The notes under the pieces were generated by a model. It had not been told where the DNA came from, did no database searches, and saw only the letters and a list, made by a program, of their open reading frames with translations. Shown here piece by piece: positions 16,579-25,111 of a stretch of DNA of 64,000 nt. The DNA comes from Kitasatospora papulosa (lineage in GTDB: Bacteria; Actinomycetota; Actinomycetes; Streptomycetales; Streptomycetaceae), in the NCBI RefSeq assembly GCF_000717245.1, contig NZ_JNYQ01000011.1, forward strand, positions 124,001 through 188,000, written 5' to 3'. Positions within the stretch are counted from its first letter, which is position 1. Each line of letters opens with the position of its first letter. Position numbers and translations under genes: made by a program.

Positions 16579-17937
16579 ATGCAGAACGAATCCACGTCGT
16601 CGCAGGCCGGGGAGGTTCAGGCCGGGGAATCCCTGGTCGGCCGGGAGTACGAGGTCGAGGTCGGGCCCGTCGCCCACGGCGGCCACTGCATCGCCCGGAC
16701 GTCCGAGGGCCAGGTCCTCTTCGTGCGCCACACCCTCCCCGGCGAGAAGGTCGTCGCCCGGGTCACCGAGGGCGAGACCGGCGCACGTTTCCTGCGGGCC
16801 GACGCGGTCACCGTCATCGAGGCGTCCAAGGACCGGGTCGAGGCCCCCTGCCCGTACGCCGGTCCCGGCAAGTGCGGCGGCTGCGACTGGCAGCACGCCA
16901 AGCCGGGTGCCCAGCGCCGCCTCAAGGGCGAAGTGATCGCCGAACAGCTCCAGCGCCTGGCGGGCCTCACGCCCGAGGAGGCCGGCTGGGACGGCACGGT
17001 CATGCCGGCCGAGGGTGACAAGCTTCCGGCGGGCCAGGTCCCGGCCTGGCGCACCCGGGTGCAGTACGCCGTCGACGCCGACGGCCTGGTAGGCCTCCGC
17101 AAGCACCGCTCGCACGAGGTCCAGCCGATCGACCACTGCATGATCGCCGCCCCGGGCGTCTCCGAGCTCGGCATCGAGAAGCAGGACTGGCCGCAGATGG
17201 CGACGGTGGAGGCCATCTCCGCCACCGGCTCCCACGACCGCCAGGTCATCCTGACCCCGCGCGAGGGCGGCCGGCTCCCGCTGGTCGAGCTGGACAAGCC
17301 CGTCTCGGTGATGCGCGTCGACGAGAAGGACGGCGGCGTCCACCGCGTCCACGGCCGCGCCTTCGTGCGCGAGCGGGCCGACGACCGTACGTACCGCGTC
17401 GGTTCGGGCGGCTTCTGGCAGGTCCACCCGCAGGCCGCGGACACCCTGGTCCGCGCGGTCATGCAGGGCCTGCTGCCCCGCAAGAACGACACGGCGCTGG
17501 ACCTGTACTGCGGTGTGGGCCTCTTCGCGGGCGCCATCGGCCAGCGGATCGGCGAGAAGGGCGCGGTGCTGGGCATCGAGTCCGGCAAGCGCGCGGTCGA
17601 GGACGCCCGTCACAACCTGAAGGACCTGGACCGGGTCCGCATCGAGCACGGCAAGGTCGACCAGGTCCTGCCGCGCACGGGCATCACCGAGTGCGACCTG
17701 ATCGTCCTGGACCCGCCGCGCGCGGGCGCCGGCAAGGCCACGGTCAAGCAGCTGGTCGCGCTCGGCGCGCGCCGCATCGCGTACGTGGCGTGCGACCCGG
17801 CGGCCCTGGCCCGGGACATCGCGTACTTCCGGGACGGGGGGTACCGGGTGCGGACGCTGCGGGCGTTCGACCTGTTCCCGATGACGCACCACGTGGAGTG
17901 CGTGGCGATTCTGGAGCCGGTGAAGAAGGACGACTGA
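16579..17937 (+). CDS. TRAM-domain class I SAM-dependent RNA methyltransferase (RlmD/TrmA family)
   Basis: 452 residues from ATG 16579. TRAM RNA-binding domain at about 20-80 (VEVGPVAHGGHCIART ... LPGEKVVARVTEG), then cysteines typical of an Fe-S site (CPYAGPGKCGGCDWQH), SAM motif DLYCGVGLFAGAIG, the DPPRAGAGK loop, and the catalytic Cys in YVACDPAALARDI. The family makes 5-methyluridine in rRNA or tRNA. It stands alone and closes with a hairpin terminator. Confidence 0.9.
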   Translation: MQNESTSSQAGEVQAGESLVGREYEVEVGPVAHGGHCIARTSEGQVLFVRHTLPGEKVVARVTEGETGARFLRADAVTVIEASKDRVEAPCPYAGPGKCGGCDWQHAKPGAQRRLKGEVIAEQLQRLAGLTPEEAGWDGTVMPAEGDKLPAGQVPAWRTRVQYAVDADGLVGLRKHRSHEVQPIDHCMIAAPGVSELGIEKQDWPQMATVEAISATGSHDRQVILTPREGGRLPLVELDKPVSVMRVDEKDGGVHRVHGRAFVRERADDRTYRVGSGGFWQVHPQAADTLVRAVMQGLLPRKNDTALDLYCGVGLFAGAIGQRIGEKGAVLGIESGKRAVEDARHNLKDLDRVRIEHGKVDQVLPRTGITECDLIVLDPPRAGAGKATVKQLVALGARRIAYVACDPAALARDIAYFRDGGYRVRTLRAFDLFPMTHHVECVAILEPVKKDD

Positions 17938-17977
17938 CCTGCGGTTACGCGGTCGCGGCGCAGACGACTGCCGTCTT

Positions 17978-18007
17978 CGGGCCGGGGCCGCACGCGGCCC
18001 CGGCCCG
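17978..18007. terminator. Terminator hairpin after the methyltransferase
   Basis: Perfect 13-bp GC stem (cgggccggggccg / cggccccggcccg) with loop cacg, 41 nt after the stop codon. Confidence 0.75.
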
Positions 18008-18130
18008 AGCGCGGCGAGCGGTCACCCCGGGAGCGGAGCCGAGGAAGCGGGCCCGTGGCCTTCGGCACACGACTGCGCCTTCACTTTCACACCCACCGCG
18101 TGCACCGCTTCCCTCTCCGCGCCCCTGTAC

Positions 18131-18553
18131 CTAGTCATCGGACAGGACGAGCTCGTCGGTGGTATCCGCTCCGGCCGTCCTGACCACCGCCCGGCAGAAC
18201 TCCACGGGAGGGCAGTAGCGGTGTTCGGCGATGTAGTGGATGACGAGGTTAGGAGCCGAGTAGACGGTGCCGTCGGCCCCCCGCGCCCGGATCTCGGCGG
18301 AGCCGAGCCACACCTGGGTGTCGAGGGCGGGACCGCCGAGAATCACGGGCCGCTCGGTTGAGCAGAACTCGCAGTGGTGGACACCGCGCATCTGGTTGTC
18401 GTATGCACTGCAGAGCGCCTTCAGGGCATCGGTCACACGGTCGTCCACGATTCCCGTGCGGTAGGCGTGGCCGGGCGTCAACCAGCCGACGTTGAGCATC
18501 TCCTGGCCCGACGCGTCGTACTCGTAGGTGGTCAGGTCGGGGTAGTAGGTCAC
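18131..18553 (-). CDS. DUF7919 family small protein
   Basis: 140 residues from GTG (18553), beginning MTYYPDLTTYEYD. Landmarks of this Streptomyces family are MLNVGWLTPGHAYRTG, MRGVHHCEFCST with a CxxC pair, IRARGADGTVYSAPNLVIHYIAEHRYCPPVEFCRAV. No catalytic motif is known. Members are frequent in accessory regions and sometimes stand where immunity proteins are found, but nothing toxin-like is next to this one. A longer minus-strand frame continues upstream into the decayed region; the gene start here is chosen from family sequence. Confidence 0.75.
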   Translation of the reverse strand: MTYYPDLTTYEYDASGQEMLNVGWLTPGHAYRTGIVDDRVTDALKALCSAYDNQMRGVHHCEFCSTERPVILGGPALDTQVWLGSAEIRARGADGTVYSAPNLVIHYIAEHRYCPPVEFCRAVVRTAGADTTDELVLSDD

Positions 18554-18711
18554 GGCCGCTCCTCGACGCGGGGCATGGTGTTCTCGGCGGAAGCTCGGGT
18601 GCTCGGGGGCCGGATCGCGGCGAGTCGCGTCGACGCCGGGGACCCGGCCCGGGCCGGGCACGTACGGCAGTGTGCCCGGCCCTGAGCCGGTGGGGGACGG
18701 GTGGTTACTTG

Positions 18712-19272
18712 ACGTAGACGATGCCGTCGGTCGTGACGGCCGCTGGTGCCGACCACGACGATCTTGAGCGGTCCTGGTGTTGCCGGCCCGGTTGTAGGCG
18801 ATCATCGACCAGGTGGTCGCCACACCTGACTTCGCGGTACGGGCGGCACTGCAGGGACCCGGCTCCTCCGGGCTGATCGATTCGTCCGCGCCCCAGTCGG
18901 CACGTGACGTGACCGGGGGCTGCGGCGCCGTGGAAGGCGGCGCGGGCGGCGCACTCACGGTCGGTGTGGGGCTCGGTTGCCCGGAGGTGGAGGGCGACGG
19001 GGACACCGACTCGCTCGGTGACTCCCCTGAAGCAGCGGAGGACGGAGCCGTTCAGCATGGTGGGGGTGACATGGACGGATCCGGCACTGCACGTCCCCGG
19101 TGCGATCGAGGTGCGTACGCGGCTGGTGGAATCGGGGCAGTGGTCCCGATGGCTGCGGCTCGACGGTGACAGCGGTCATGGGGAGAGCGGCGCCGCACGC
19201 GGCGGCACCGAGCCGGCCTGGGTCGGCCCCTCCGACGGCATCGAGGCCCGGGTGCGGGCGGGCTCCGCACAC
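18712..19272. pseudogene. Decayed, rearranged peptidoglycan-recognition/amidase gene
   Basis: Two fragments of one protein type face each other. On the plus strand 19050-19272 reads FSMVGVTWTDPALHVPGAIEVRTRLVESG... EPAWVGPSDGIEARVR, the N-terminal module of secreted Streptomyces N-acetylmuramoyl-L-alanine amidases. On the minus strand 19006-18850 reads a Pro/Ser linker and VTSRADWGADESISPEEP, the start of the PGRP amidase domain, running into MIAYNRAGN and, after a frameshift, VTTDGIVYVK and a stop at about 18712. The zinc-binding amidase core is missing. Inverting the 19030-19272 piece would put the segments in natural order on the minus strand. Confidence 0.6.
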
Positions 19273-19316
19273 GCGCGGTGGCCCCGACCGGAGAGAGCCG
19301 GTCGGGGCCACCGCGC
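19273..19316. terminator. Terminator hairpin
   Basis: Perfect 19-bp stem (gcgcggtggccccgaccgg and complement) with loop agagag, then TTT. It directly follows the plus-strand amidase fragment, and sits 124 nt beyond the minus-strand marR stop. Confidence 0.75.
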
Positions 19317-19439
19317 TTTGCGGATCCAGGGTGCCGCCGGCGTTTTCCGGGCTCGGATGCCGTCCCTTGTGCGGCGGTGGAGCAGGTGTCCGTGCCTCGT
19401 CCCTGCCGGACCCGACCTGAGCCGTGTCTCCGCCCCCGG

Positions 19440-19907
19440 TCAGTCCGCCTGCTCCTCCATGTGCGCCAGGACGCGTTCGGATATGCGGGCGAGCTCCCCG
19501 AGCTGACTCGGTGTCAGGGCGTCGATGAACAGGCGGCGGACGTGCTCGACGTGCAGGCCCGCGGCCTCCTCGATCGCCTCGTAACCGGCCGGGGTGGCGA
19601 CGATGAACGCGCCGCGTCCGTCGTCGGGGCAGTCCTCCCTGGTCAGGAGCCCGCGTTTCGTCATCCGCGTGACCTGGTGGGACATCCGGCTCTTCTCCCA
19701 CTCCACGAGTTTGGCCAGATCCAGCAGGCGCATCCGCCCGCGGCCCCTTTCGGTGAGGCCGGCGAGCACGACGTAGTCGGACGCGGACATCCCCGACTCG
19801 GACTGGACGTGGCGGGACAGCCGGCCGATGAGCTTCTCCTGCATGCGGATGAAGTTGTCCCAGGCGGCTTTTTCTTCCCCGACGAGCCAGCGCGGCGGTG
19901 CGTCCAT
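19440..19907 (-). CDS. MarR-family transcriptional regulator
   Basis: 155 residues with a winged-helix core: SDYVVLAGLTERGRGRMRLLDLAKLVEWEKSRMSHQVTRMTKRGLLTRE, wing DDGRGAFIVATPAGYEAIEEA, and a C-terminal dimerisation helix. MarR proteins are usually repressors released by phenolic ligands or oxidation; this one has a single Cys (EDCPDD) just before the wing. It is divergent from an isochorismatase-like hydrolase, with a long inverted-repeat operator in between. Confidence 0.88.
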   Translation of the reverse strand: MDAPPRWLVGEEKAAWDNFIRMQEKLIGRLSRHVQSESGMSASDYVVLAGLTERGRGRMRLLDLAKLVEWEKSRMSHQVTRMTKRGLLTREDCPDDGRGAFIVATPAGYEAIEEAAGLHVEHVRRLFIDALTPSQLGELARISERVLAHMEEQAD

Positions 19908-20132
19908 GGGGGCAGTTTACCGAGGGCCTCTGCCCTCCCAGCCGTCTGCGGGGACGGTGACGCGACGTCCGATGAGGCCGGGCTCGCCGTTTCCGGGGCG
20001 ACGAGACCCAGGGGCGGGGATTTCCTGGCGATCGCCGAGGGCGGCGTACCCCTCGCACGCTCGTCGGGCCGATCAGGCGCGTCACGGGCGCGCTCGCGGG
20101 TCCGTGAACAGGGTGAACTCCGAATGCCAGGC

Positions 20133-20186
20133 AAGTAGTTGACACGTCCACCATCGCTGCTAACGTAGGTGACGTGTCAACCACTT
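20133..20186 (+). promoter_or_regulatory. Probable MarR operator over a promoter
   Basis: A 16-bp inverted repeat with one mismatch: aagtagttgacacgtc at 20133-20148 and gacgtgtcaaccactt at 20171-20186. The left arm contains TTGACA (20139-20144), and TAACGT at 20161-20166 lies 16 bp downstream, forming a rightward promoter towards the hydrolase. A regulator on these arms would occlude RNA polymerase. The rest of the 485-nt gap (19908-20392) holds no gene I can support. Confidence 0.65.
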
Positions 20187-20392
20187 GGTCGGGCCGGACG
20201 GTCTCGGTGCCGTTACCTCGCCGCTGCTGAGGCGATGTCGGGTGCGGTGCCGGCCGTCTCCGCGCGGTGGTCGGCCGACCTGGTCCCACGTCCGCCCCGC
20301 GCGGACGCGTACGGCCGTATTCCGGCGTCGAGATCGGCGGCGTCCTTCCGAACATCCCGAGCACGCGAAGACAGAACCCGGAAAGGGATCCC

Positions 20393-21052
20393 ATGAGCAA
20401 GGAAGCGAAGTCCGGACTCCAGGCACTGCTGACGCCCGAGGAGAGCGTCGTCGTCCTGATCGACCACCAGCCGTTCCAGTTCGCCAACCTGAACAGCCAC
20501 GAACCCACGATGGTCGTGAACAACGTCGTGGGGCTCGCCCGTGCGGCCAAGGTGTTCGACGTGCCGACCGTCCTCACGACGGTGCTGGAGGAGCGCGGTG
20601 GCTACCTCATCAAGGGGCTGCAGGACGTGTTCCCCGAGCAGAAGCCGATCGACCGCACGTTCATCAACACCTGGGAGGACGAACGTGTCGTCGACGCCGT
20701 CAAGGCGACCGGCCGCAAGAAGCTGATCATCGCCGGTCTCTGGACGGAGATCTGTGTCGCGATGCCGGCCATCCAGGCGGCGGGTGAGGGCTTCGAGGTG
20801 TTCGTCGTCACCGACGCCTCGGGCGGCGCCTCGAAGGAGGCTCATGAGATGGCCGTGCGGCGCATGGTCCAGGCGGGCGTGGTGCCGATCACCTGGCAGG
20901 CCGTCGCGGGGGAGTGGCAGCGCGACTGGGCCCGCGAGAAGACGTATCCGGGCATGACCGAGGTCCTGCTCCAGCACGGGGGCGCCACCGGCGTCGCCTT
21001 CGGCTGGGAGACGCAGCTGCTCGCGTCGGCGCGTTCCGGGGAGGCCTCCTGA
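20393..21052 (+). CDS. Isochorismatase-like cysteine hydrolase (YcaC type)
   Basis: 219 residues from ATG 20393 behind GAAAGGG. Catalytic residues of the family are visible: D24 (VVVLIDHQ), Lys near PEQKPIDRTFINTW and nucleophile C121 (IIAGLWTEICVAMPAIQA), with the non-proline cis-peptide region before it. YcaC-type enzymes hydrolyse small amide or ester substrates, the natural one being unknown. Control by the divergent MarR regulator suggests a detoxification role. Confidence 0.87.
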   Translation: MSKEAKSGLQALLTPEESVVVLIDHQPFQFANLNSHEPTMVVNNVVGLARAAKVFDVPTVLTTVLEERGGYLIKGLQDVFPEQKPIDRTFINTWEDERVVDAVKATGRKKLIIAGLWTEICVAMPAIQAAGEGFEVFVVTDASGGASKEAHEMAVRRMVQAGVVPITWQAVAGEWQRDWAREKTYPGMTEVLLQHGGATGVAFGWETQLLASARSGEAS

Positions 21053-21251
21053 CGGTCAGGCACGGTGAGTCCCTCCGGCCGGGCGGGGGCCGCTGTGCGC
21101 GGGTCCGGTCTCCGGCGGCCCGTCGGCAAGGGCCGGCGGGCCGCCGCTCGCCGCGCCGACGGTCCGGTGCGCGCTCGTGGGCCGCCCGGAGCCGCCCGGA
21201 GCGATGGTGTCCGGTGGCGGCCCCGGGCGGCGGTGCGAGGGCCGCGGCGTG

Positions 21252-22100
21252 TCACCTGTCGCGTCGCATCTCCCTCTCGAGGACGGAGCGGAAGGTGTGC
21301 GGGGGGCGGCCGGTGACGCGCTGGACGGTGTCGGTGACGCGGTCCTCCGCCCCTCCGGCGATGCCGCGGTCCAGGCCGGCCAGCAGCGCGGCGAACTCCA
21401 CCGGCAGCTCCGTGGTGAGGCGATCGCGCATCTGCTCGTAGGACAGCCGGTGGTGGGCCACGGGCCGGCCGGTGAACTCGGTGACGGCCGCGGCGATGTC
21501 GTCGTGGCTGAGGGTCTCGGGTCCCGTGAGGACCAGGTCGGTGTCGGGCGCCCGCTCGTCGGTGAGCGCGCGGGCGGCGACGGCTGCGATGTCCTCCGCG
21601 TCGACGAAGCCGACCCTGCCGTTTCCGGTGGCGGTCCGGATGACACCGTCGTCGCGGATGCTGCGGCCGTGCGCGTGGTCACCGGTGAAGTTCTGCATGA
21701 ACCACGACGGCCGCAGGACCGCCCACTGGTCGATCAGGCCGGGCAGGGCCTGGTGCACCGTTCCCACCGCCGGCCCGCCCTCGGGAACGGCCGAGGAACT
21801 GAGCAGCACCGCGCGGCGCACGCCCATGGAGCGGGCCAGTCGCAGGAACGGAACCATGGTCGCCGCGGGGTCGGAGTCACCCACGGGCGGTACGAGGTAG
21901 ACGCGGTCGGCTCCGTCGAGGGCGGCGGCGTGGGTGGCGGGGTCGTACCAGTCGAAGGCGACCGGCTCGGCGCCCGCGACCGGGCGGGCCCGACGGCTGG
22001 CCGCCCGCACGTGGTGCCCGGCGCTCGCCAGCCGGGCGACGGTGCGGCCGCCGGTGGTGCCGGTGGCGCCGACGACCAGAATCGTGGGGGTGGTGGTCAT
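21252..22100 (-). CDS. NmrA/SDR-family NAD(P)-binding protein
   Basis: 282 residues starting MTTTPTILVVGATGTTGGRTVA with the Rossmann motif G11-A-T-G14-T-T-G17. The body follows the atypical SDR/NmrA pattern (VYLVPPVGDSDP, AVLLSSSAVPEGG, LRPSWFMQNFTGDH, FVDAEDIAAVAARAL) and lacks the YxxxK catalytic pair, so it may be a redox sensor or an unusual reductase. Its start overlaps the preceding SnoaL-like gene by 4 nt (ATGA), so the two are coupled. Confidence 0.85.
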   Translation of the reverse strand: MTTTPTILVVGATGTTGGRTVARLASAGHHVRAASRRARPVAGAEPVAFDWYDPATHAAALDGADRVYLVPPVGDSDPAATMVPFLRLARSMGVRRAVLLSSSAVPEGGPAVGTVHQALPGLIDQWAVLRPSWFMQNFTGDHAHGRSIRDDGVIRTATGNGRVGFVDAEDIAAVAARALTDERAPDTDLVLTGPETLSHDDIAAAVTEFTGRPVAHHRLSYEQMRDRLTTELPVEFAALLAGLDRGIAGGAEDRVTDTVQRVTGRPPHTFRSVLEREMRRDR

Positions 22101-22522
22101 CGCGTGCTCCCGGTGAGGTCGGCGCCGCTTTCGAGGACGGTGAGGGGGTTCCAGTAGTCGCGGTAGGAGGTGAATCGGCCGTCCCGCACGGTCACCACGG
22201 CGATGTAGGTCATGTCGAAGGGCGCGTCGGTCCCGACCAGGCGGCCGACACCGCGCATCTCGACGACGATGGTCTCCGGATCGGTGGTCTCGTGTATCCG
22301 CAGTTCGGGGAAGTCGTGCAGATCGATGTGGTCGGGATAGTGGCGCATGTAGGCGGCGACGGCTTCCCTGCCCTCCAGTCGCCGGGGCCAGCCGTCGGGG
22401 GCGAACGGGAACTCCATGACCCCGTTCCCGGCCCACAGGCCGACCCACGCGGAGATGTCCTTGTCGAGCAGCAGTCGCAGGCTGTGGCGGTACAGATCCG
22501 CTGGGGACGTCGGTACGGACAT
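22097..22522 (-). CDS. SnoaL-like (NTF2-fold) protein
   Basis: 141 residues in the cone-shaped NTF2/SnoaL fold: LYRHSLRLLLDKDISAWVGLWAGNGVMEFPFAPDGWPRRLEGREAVAAYM and a C-terminal sheet MRGVGRLVGTDAPFDMTYIAVVTVRDGRFTSYRDYWNP. Family members are small isomerases/cyclases or ligand binders. Here it is co-transcribed with the NmrA-like gene and lies divergent from a TetR regulator, whose operators overlap its promoter. Confidence 0.82.
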   Translation of the reverse strand: MSVPTSPADLYRHSLRLLLDKDISAWVGLWAGNGVMEFPFAPDGWPRRLEGREAVAAYMRHYPDHIDLHDFPELRIHETTDPETIVVEMRGVGRLVGTDAPFDMTYIAVVTVRDGRFTSYRDYWNPLTVLESGADLTGSTR

Positions 22523-22546
22523 GGGTATCCTTCAGGTCGCAGGATT

Positions 22547-22587
22547 CGGACCGGCGGTCCGCTTTGAAGATACGGACCCGTGGTCCG
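22547..22587. promoter_or_regulatory. Tandem TetR operators
   Basis: Two copies of a 15-bp palindrome, CGGACC-ggc-GGTCCG (22547-22561) and CGGACC-cgt-GGTCCG (22573-22587), each followed by CTTTG and spaced 26 bp. They lie between the SnoaL-like gene and the divergent tetR gene. Confidence 0.75.
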
Positions 22588-22611
22588 CTTTGCAACCGGA
22601 GGAGCAGCAAC

Positions 22612-23205
22612 ATGCCCGAGCGCAGGTCCCGCAGGGATGCCTCCCGCAACCAGGAGGCCGTACTGGCGGCCGCCGACGCCCTTTTCGCCGGCGGTGAGAG
22701 CCCCGAGGGCGTCACCATGGCCGCCGTCGCGACAGCGGCAGGGGTCGGCAAGGGCACGCTCTTCCGGGCCTTCGGTGATCGCGCCGGACTGCTCCGCGCG
22801 TTGTACGAGGCGCGGCTCGAACCGATCAGGGAGGCCGTGGAGAGCGGTCCGCCGCCACTGGGCCCCACGGCCCCGCCCCGGGAACGCGTGCCGGCGCTGC
22901 TCGACGCCGTCCTGTGCTTCAAGCTCGACAACCGGCGCCTCGCGCTGGCCCTGGAGGCAGGCGGGAGCGGCAGCCCCTACCGGGCCGAGCACTACGAGCG
23001 GTGGCACGGCATGCTCCGGTCCGTACTGGAGCAGATTCCCGGGTTCCCTGACGGCGACTTCACCGCTCATGCCCTGCTCGCCACCACGCGAGCCGACCTC
23101 GTCGAGCATCTGGCCGGAGAAGGGCGCGTGCCACGGGAGGCGATGCGGGCGCACCTGGCGACGTACGTCACCGCCGTGCTGGCCTCCGCCCCCGGCCGGG
23201 CGTGA
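22612..23205 (+). CDS. TetR-family transcriptional regulator
   Basis: 197 residues from ATG 22612 behind GGAGGAG. N-terminal HTH: RNQEAVLAAADALFAGG ... VTMAAVATAAGVGKGTLFRAFGDRAGLLRALYEA. The C-terminal ligand domain is undefined. It almost certainly binds the two palindromes immediately upstream, repressing itself and the divergent SnoaL/NmrA pair. An upstream in-frame ATG (22564) would overlap the operator and is less likely. Confidence 0.87.
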   Translation: MPERRSRRDASRNQEAVLAAADALFAGGESPEGVTMAAVATAAGVGKGTLFRAFGDRAGLLRALYEARLEPIREAVESGPPPLGPTAPPRERVPALLDAVLCFKLDNRRLALALEAGGSGSPYRAEHYERWHGMLRSVLEQIPGFPDGDFTAHALLATTRADLVEHLAGEGRVPREAMRAHLATYVTAVLASAPGRA

Positions 23206-23253
23206 CCGCCGGGGAGCGCGGGGTGCCCGGGCCGGGGTGATCGGGTGTCCGGT

Positions 23254-24240
23254 TCAGTCCTGGAGCGTGCGGAGCCAGTCGGTCAGCAGCCGGTTGACCT
23301 CGTCAGGGCGTTCCTGCTGGATCCAGTGGCCGCAGCCTTCGAGCAGGTGGGAGGCGGACAGACCGGGCAGGGTGCGGGGGTGGGCGTCGACGGCGTCGGC
23401 CATCCAGGTGGTGGAGGCGTCCAGGGTGCCGCCGACGAACAGGGACGGCTGCTCGATCGGGGCCCCGCGGTGGGGAGCGAGGTCTTCCCAGTCCCGGTCC
23501 ATGTTGCGGTAGCGATTGAGGGCCCCGGTCAGGCCGGTGCGCTCGAACTCCGCCGCGTAGACGTCGAGTTCGTCCTCGCTCAGCCAGGCGGGGAGCTCGC
23601 CCGCGGGGAAGCGGTCGCGCAGTCGGCCGTCGTGGGCGACGAAGTGCGGGTCGGGATCGCCCTCGGCGGGCATGGTGTCGGCGGACAGTGCCGCGTAGAA
23701 GCCGGCGAGCCAGCCCCGGACGTTGGGCTCGATCTCCGCCTCGGCGCGGCCGGGCTCCTGGAAGTATGAGACGTAGAACTCCTGTTCAGCGCCTCCGATC
23801 GTGCTGAAGACGTCGGTGGGGCGGGGGCCGCCCGGTGGTGCGTAGGGGACGCTCAGCAGGCCGACGGCGCGGAAGACCGCAGGGTGGAGCAGGGCGGAGG
23901 AGGCGGCGATGTTCGATCCCCAGTCGTGGCCGATGACCACCGCGCTCTCCTCGCCGAGCGCGCGCACCACGGCGAGGTTGTCCTCCACCAGGTCCAGCAT
24001 CCGGTAGGCGTCGGTCGCGGCGGGCCTGGAGGAACGGCCGTAGCCGCGTACGTCGATCGCCGCCGCGCGGTACCCGGCGGCGGCGAGGGCCGGGAGCTGG
24101 CGGCGCCAGGAGTACCAGGACTCGGGGAACCCGTGCACCAGCAGCACCAGCGGGCCGGTGCCCTGCTCGACCAGGTGGATCCGCCCGGCGGGGGCCTCGA
24201 CGGTGCGGTGGCGGAACTCGGCGGTGGGCTCGGGCCGCAT
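23254..24240 (-). CDS. Epoxide hydrolase-type alpha/beta hydrolase
   Basis: 328 residues with oxyanion motif HGFPESW (36-42), nucleophile D106 in VIGHDWGSN, and the C-terminal His in GCGHWIQQE. Asp as nucleophile (GHDWG) marks the epoxide hydrolase/dehalogenase branch. A cap region (about 140-240) contains tyrosines that would polarise the epoxide. Expected to open epoxides to diols. Monocistronic, divergent from an XRE regulator. Confidence 0.85.
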   Translation of the reverse strand: MRPEPTAEFRHRTVEAPAGRIHLVEQGTGPLVLLVHGFPESWYSWRRQLPALAAAGYRAAAIDVRGYGRSSRPAATDAYRMLDLVEDNLAVVRALGEESAVVIGHDWGSNIAASSALLHPAVFRAVGLLSVPYAPPGGPRPTDVFSTIGGAEQEFYVSYFQEPGRAEAEIEPNVRGWLAGFYAALSADTMPAEGDPDPHFVAHDGRLRDRFPAGELPAWLSEDELDVYAAEFERTGLTGALNRYRNMDRDWEDLAPHRGAPIEQPSLFVGGTLDASTTWMADAVDAHPRTLPGLSASHLLEGCGHWIQQERPDEVNRLLTDWLRTLQD

Positions 24241-24379
24241 GGGCTTCTCCTCGGTACGCGGTCGGACGCGGATACCCGTCGATCATGCGGCGCGGCCGTC
24301 TCCCGGCGCGATCGGTGTTGCCAGCCTGGCAAGATCGCAGCACAGGACGGGGAGCGGTACGACTGGAGGAGTGGGAACG

Positions 24380-25111
24380 GTGACGAGCGGCCATCCGGAC
24401 GGCACGACGGCGGCGATGGGGCCCAGGCTGCGGGCCGCGCGCGAGCGGCACGGCTCCACGCTCGCCGGTGTCAGCTGTGCGACCGGCATCGCGCCGAGCA
24501 CGCTCTCGCGAATCGAGACCGGCCGGCGCAAGCCCACCCTGGAGGTCTTGCTGCGGTTGGCCGAGGAGTACGGCGTCTCCCTGGACTACCTGGCCGGTAC
24601 CGCCCCCGCCCCCGCGCCCGAGCGCCCCGCGCCCGCGCGGCGCACCTCCGGGGACGGCAAGACGGTGCTGCCGCTCACCCCGTACGTCGGCGGGCTGCAC
24701 GCCCACAAGCATGTGCTGCCCGCCGTCGAGGAGGAGCCCAACCGGCCCCGGCAGGTCTCCCACGAGGGCCATGAGTGGCTGTGCGTCCTGTACGGGCGGC
24801 TCCGGCTCGCGCTCGGCAGCCAGGACCTGGTCCTGGCCGCCGGGGACGTCGCCGAGTTCGACACCCGCACCCCGCACGGGGTCGCGAACGCCGGCCCGGG
24901 CACGCCGGTCGAGTACCTGGTCCTGTTCGGGCCGCAGGGCGAACGACCGCGTCCGCGGACCCCACCCGTCCCCGGCCCCGGGGTCCACCAGGGCCTGTCC
25001 GGGCCGCGGCCACGAGATTCGACAGGCGCGCCCACATCTTCCACGGCACCGGCATCCTCGCCTCGACCGGACTCCGGCTCCGACCATGACCGCTGCTCAG
25101 GTGCGTCCTAG
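24380..25111 (+). CDS. XRE-family regulator with cupin sensor domain
   Basis: 243 residues from GTG 24380, chosen because GGAGGA lies about 10 nt ahead (GTG 24371 would be too close). HTH at about 14-70 (LRAARERHGSTLAGVSCATGIAPSTLSRIETGRRKPTLEVLLRLA), then a cupin barrel (KTVLPLTPYVGGLHAHKHV ... HEGHEWLCVLYGRLRLALGSQDLVLAAGDVAEFDTRTPHGVANAG). The last 40 residues are Pro/Ser-rich. Its stop codon TAG overlaps the stop of the convergent gene. Confidence 0.83.
   Translation: MTSGHPDGTTAAMGPRLRAARERHGSTLAGVSCATGIAPSTLSRIETGRRKPTLEVLLRLAEEYGVSLDYLAGTAPAPAPERPAPARRTSGDGKTVLPLTPYVGGLHAHKHVLPAVEEEPNRPRQVSHEGHEWLCVLYGRLRLALGSQDLVLAAGDVAEFDTRTPHGVANAGPGTPVEYLVLFGPQGERPRPRTPPVPGPGVHQGLSGPRPRDSTGAPTSSTAPASSPRPDSGSDHDRCSGAS

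Noticed and set aside
14283..16595. 770-aa open frame on the minus strand
   Set aside because: It is the antisense shadow of the KimA-like gene: very charged, repetitive composition from GC-biased codons and no domain.
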